Position numbers and translations under genes: made by a program. DNA of 5,834 nt from the NCBI GenBank assembly GCA_021798635.1, contig JAJZGH010000278.1:1-5834 (forward strand), given 5' to 3'. Shown one piece after another: positions 5,706 through 5,834 of this stretch. The DNA comes from Planctomycetota bacterium (GTDB lineage: Bacteria > Planctomycetota > Phycisphaerae > WQYP01). Position 1 is the first letter of the stretch. Every line of letters starts with the position of its first letter. Under the pieces are notes generated by a model. The model was not told the origin of the DNA. It saw nothing but the letters and a program-made list of their open reading frames with translations, and searched no databases.

Positions 5706-5834
5706 TGCCGGCCCCCTGCACTCTACTCCGCAACGCCCGGCCGGGTCGCACCAATAACGCTGGAACGCAGGAATAGCTGTCACCACAACAAACGGAAACC
5801 CGTCGTTTATCCGCGCTATCCGCGAAATCCGCGG
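5706..5834. other. Non-coding tail after the REC remnant
   Basis: No gene or recognisable RNA is seen. The only structure is the ATCCGCG repeat at the right edge. There is no clear terminator after the REC stop. Confidence 0.5.
5809..5833. repeat. ATCCGCG units at 9-nt spacing
   Basis: ATCCGCG starts at 5809, 5818 and 5827, separated by two bases each time (CT, AA). The array may continue beyond the window. Such ATCCGCG-nn arrays look like an intergenic repeat rather than coding sequence, although the 9-nt period makes a false Tyr-Pro-Arg-like reading. Confidence 0.8.

Noticed and set aside
5809..5834. CRISPR array
   Set aside because: The units are 7 bases with 2-base gaps, far from repeat/spacer dimensions, and no cas genes are present.

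Overview
The window looks like a chromosomal segment of a Gram-negative (diderm) bacterium. Two lipoproteins with clear lipoboxes, a moderately high GC content, and short ATCCGCG and heptamer repeats between genes suggest a Planctomycetota/PVC-type or similar environmental lineage. That taxonomic reading is inference only, and no marker gene settles it.

Layout, left to right. (1) 1-189: non-coding leader with a perfect 18-bp palindrome. (2) 190-1068 (+): pstA, a permease subunit of the high-affinity phosphate ABC transporter, without pstC or pstB beside it in the window. (3) 1074-2625 (-): a leftward two-gene lipoprotein operon, with an LpoB/CsgG-like lipoprotein first and a YcfL-like (DUF1425) lipoprotein second. 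The last gene ends 5 bp from the end of pstA, tail to tail. (4) 2626-2808: divergent intergenic region with a candidate rightward promoter. (5) 2809-4320 (+): an intact-looking AMP-forming fatty acyl-CoA/acyl-ACP ligase whose last residues run into heptamer repeats. (6) About 4351-5551 (-): a decayed group II intron. Its 5' end, EBS1/IBS1 pair, domain V, domain VI with bulged A, and a reverse transcriptase/maturase ORF can all be read. The ORF has lost the region that includes the YxDD catalytic block. (7) 5552-5705 (+): the last ~50 codons of a response-regulator receiver (REC) domain, cut by the intron. (8) 5706-5834: non-coding tail ending in three ATCCGCG units at 9-nt spacing.

The most interesting point is the intron junction. 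The intron is antisense to the REC gene, at a site that matches its own EBS1. The DNA on its other side is not the rest of that REC gene but the end of the acyl ligase gene. The intron therefore joins two unrelated flanks. Either homologous recombination or deletion took place between intron copies, or the assembly was joined at a repeat. I found no new defence system, CRISPR array, tRNA or rRNA. The remaining genes are housekeeping-like (phosphate uptake, envelope lipoproteins, lipid activation) and show no shared pathway beyond general cell-envelope and nutrient physiology.
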